6,806 bases of DNA from Mageeibacillus sp. UBA1193. GTDB lineage: Bacteria > Bacillota > Clostridia > Saccharofermentanales > Saccharofermentanaceae. Below the pieces are notes generated by a model. It was not told the DNA's origin and did no database searches. It saw nothing but the letters and a program-made list of their open reading frames with translations. Below, piece by piece: positions 6,157 to 6,806 of the stretch; within the stretch, counting starts at the first letter, position 1; each line of letters begins with the position of its first letter. The translations under genes and the position numbers were made by a program. The stretch lies in NCBI GenBank assembly GCA_002310155.1, contig DBYF01000023.1, positions 417-7,222 of the forward strand. The letters run 5' to 3'.

Positions 6157-6806
6157 ATGCTGAATATCTACATTTCGGAAGATGTTAAGACAAAGACCGA
6201 CAGAACCATCAGTAAGATCCGCAAGTACAGTCAGATCTGTGATGACTGCTGGATCGATCTTGTTACGCCTACTGATGAAGAGATCCAGATGCTTGTGGAA
6301 AGACTCGACGTTCCGGAAGAGTTCCTGAGAACTCCTCTGGATGATGAGGAGAGACCACGTATCGATACAGATGAGGATTCGGATTCTCTTCTGATGATCG
6401 TCGATATTCCGTACGTTCAGGGTAATGACCACCCGGATCTCTTAGAGACTGTTCCGCTTGGAATCATCATTAAAAAGAGACAGATCATTACAGTCTCTCT
6501 TCGTGACGTACCGATGCTGAACGCGTTTGCGGAGAATCAGGTAAAGGACTGCAAGGTAGGCTACAGAAACCGTTTTGCGATCCAGATCATGTATGCCGCG
6601 GCCGGTGAGTATCTCAGGCTCCTGCGCCAGGTCGATAAGAGCATCGAGTCCTCGGAAAAACAACTTGCTAAGATCACGACGAATAAAGAGCTTTACAGAC
6701 TTCTCGACCTGTCGAAGACATTGGTATATTTTTCGACATCCCTGAAGTCAGACGAAGCAGTACTTGAGAAACTGAATCATGGACCGACGACGATCCGCCA
6801 GTATGA
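6157..6806 (+). CDS. corA: CorA-family divalent-cation (magnesium) transporter, N-terminal cytoplasmic part, 3'-truncated by window edge
   Basis: The frame runs open from ATG 6157 to the right edge: 216 complete codons with no stop. CorA proteins are homopentameric channels for Mg2+ (some carry Co2+ or other ions); the cytoplasmic N-terminal domain senses Mg2+ and gates the pore. The visible part is only that domain. Typical elements are the acidic stretch LDDEERPRIDTDEDSDSLL (about 61-79), the beta strands around PLGIIIKKRQIITVS (100-114), and the start of the long stalk helix, with YRNRFAIQIMYAAAGEYL (136-153), then LLRQVDKSIESSEKQL, and NKELYRLLDLSKTLVYF (176-192). This pattern is the one I associate with clostridial CorA proteins of about 310 residues. 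The two transmembrane helices and the GMN selectivity motif would lie beyond the window and cannot be checked. Transport specificity is therefore inferred. The gene has its own Shine-Dalgarno and a possible promoter, unlike the tightly overlapping genes before it. Confidence 0.88.
   Translation, partial: MLNIYISEDVKTKTDRTISKIRKYSQICDDCWIDLVTPTDEEIQMLVERLDVPEEFLRTPLDDEERPRIDTDEDSDSLLMIVDIPYVQGNDHPDLLETVPLGIIIKKRQIITVSLRDVPMLNAFAENQVKDCKVGYRNRFAIQIMYAAAGEYLRLLRQVDKSIESSEKQLAKITTNKELYRLLDLSKTLVYFSTSLKSDEAVLEKLNHGPTTIRQY

Overview
The window is a dense, single-strand (+) block of six housekeeping genes and almost no non-coding DNA. The proteins point to an anaerobic member of the Clostridia (Bacillota): a single-chain FGAM synthase of the clostridial type, a ZapA-like protein next to a long U32-family protein, and a CorA of the clostridial type. 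Base composition looks balanced, near half GC by eye. AGA (Arg) and ATC (Ile) are favoured codons. The assignment rests on gene content and protein style only; no 16S or marker search was possible.

Layout: (1) 1-1875, the C-terminal half of purL (de novo purine synthesis), open at the left edge; (2) 1872-2711, rsmA/ksgA, the 16S rRNA dimethyladenosine transferase; (3) 2713-3195, a ZapA-like cell-division protein with a lysine-rich N-terminal extension; (4) 3192-5630, a long U32 protein of the RlhA/TrhP RNA-hydroxylation type; (5) 5620-6111, dut (dUTPase); (6) 6157-6806, the cytoplasmic N-terminal part of a CorA-family divalent-cation transporter, open at the right edge. The only intergenic stretch longer than one base is 6112-6156.

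The first five genes overlap by 4, 4 and 11 bases or are separated by one base, so they are very likely one transcript with translational coupling. The theme is growth: purine and pyrimidine nucleotide supply and cleansing, ribosome maturation (RsmA, probably the U32 protein) and division (ZapA-like). corA has its own Shine-Dalgarno and a plausible promoter reaching into the end of dut, so it may be a separate or additional transcription unit.

I found no mobile element, CRISPR array, RNA gene, phage gene or defence system, and no clearly new system. The observations most worth checking are a large excess of GATC tied to a sharp codon-pair preference (GCG before ATC), an unusual cysteine/histidine cluster at the C-terminus of the U32 protein, the purL-rsmA coupling, and small insertions or extensions in Dut and the ZapA-like protein.
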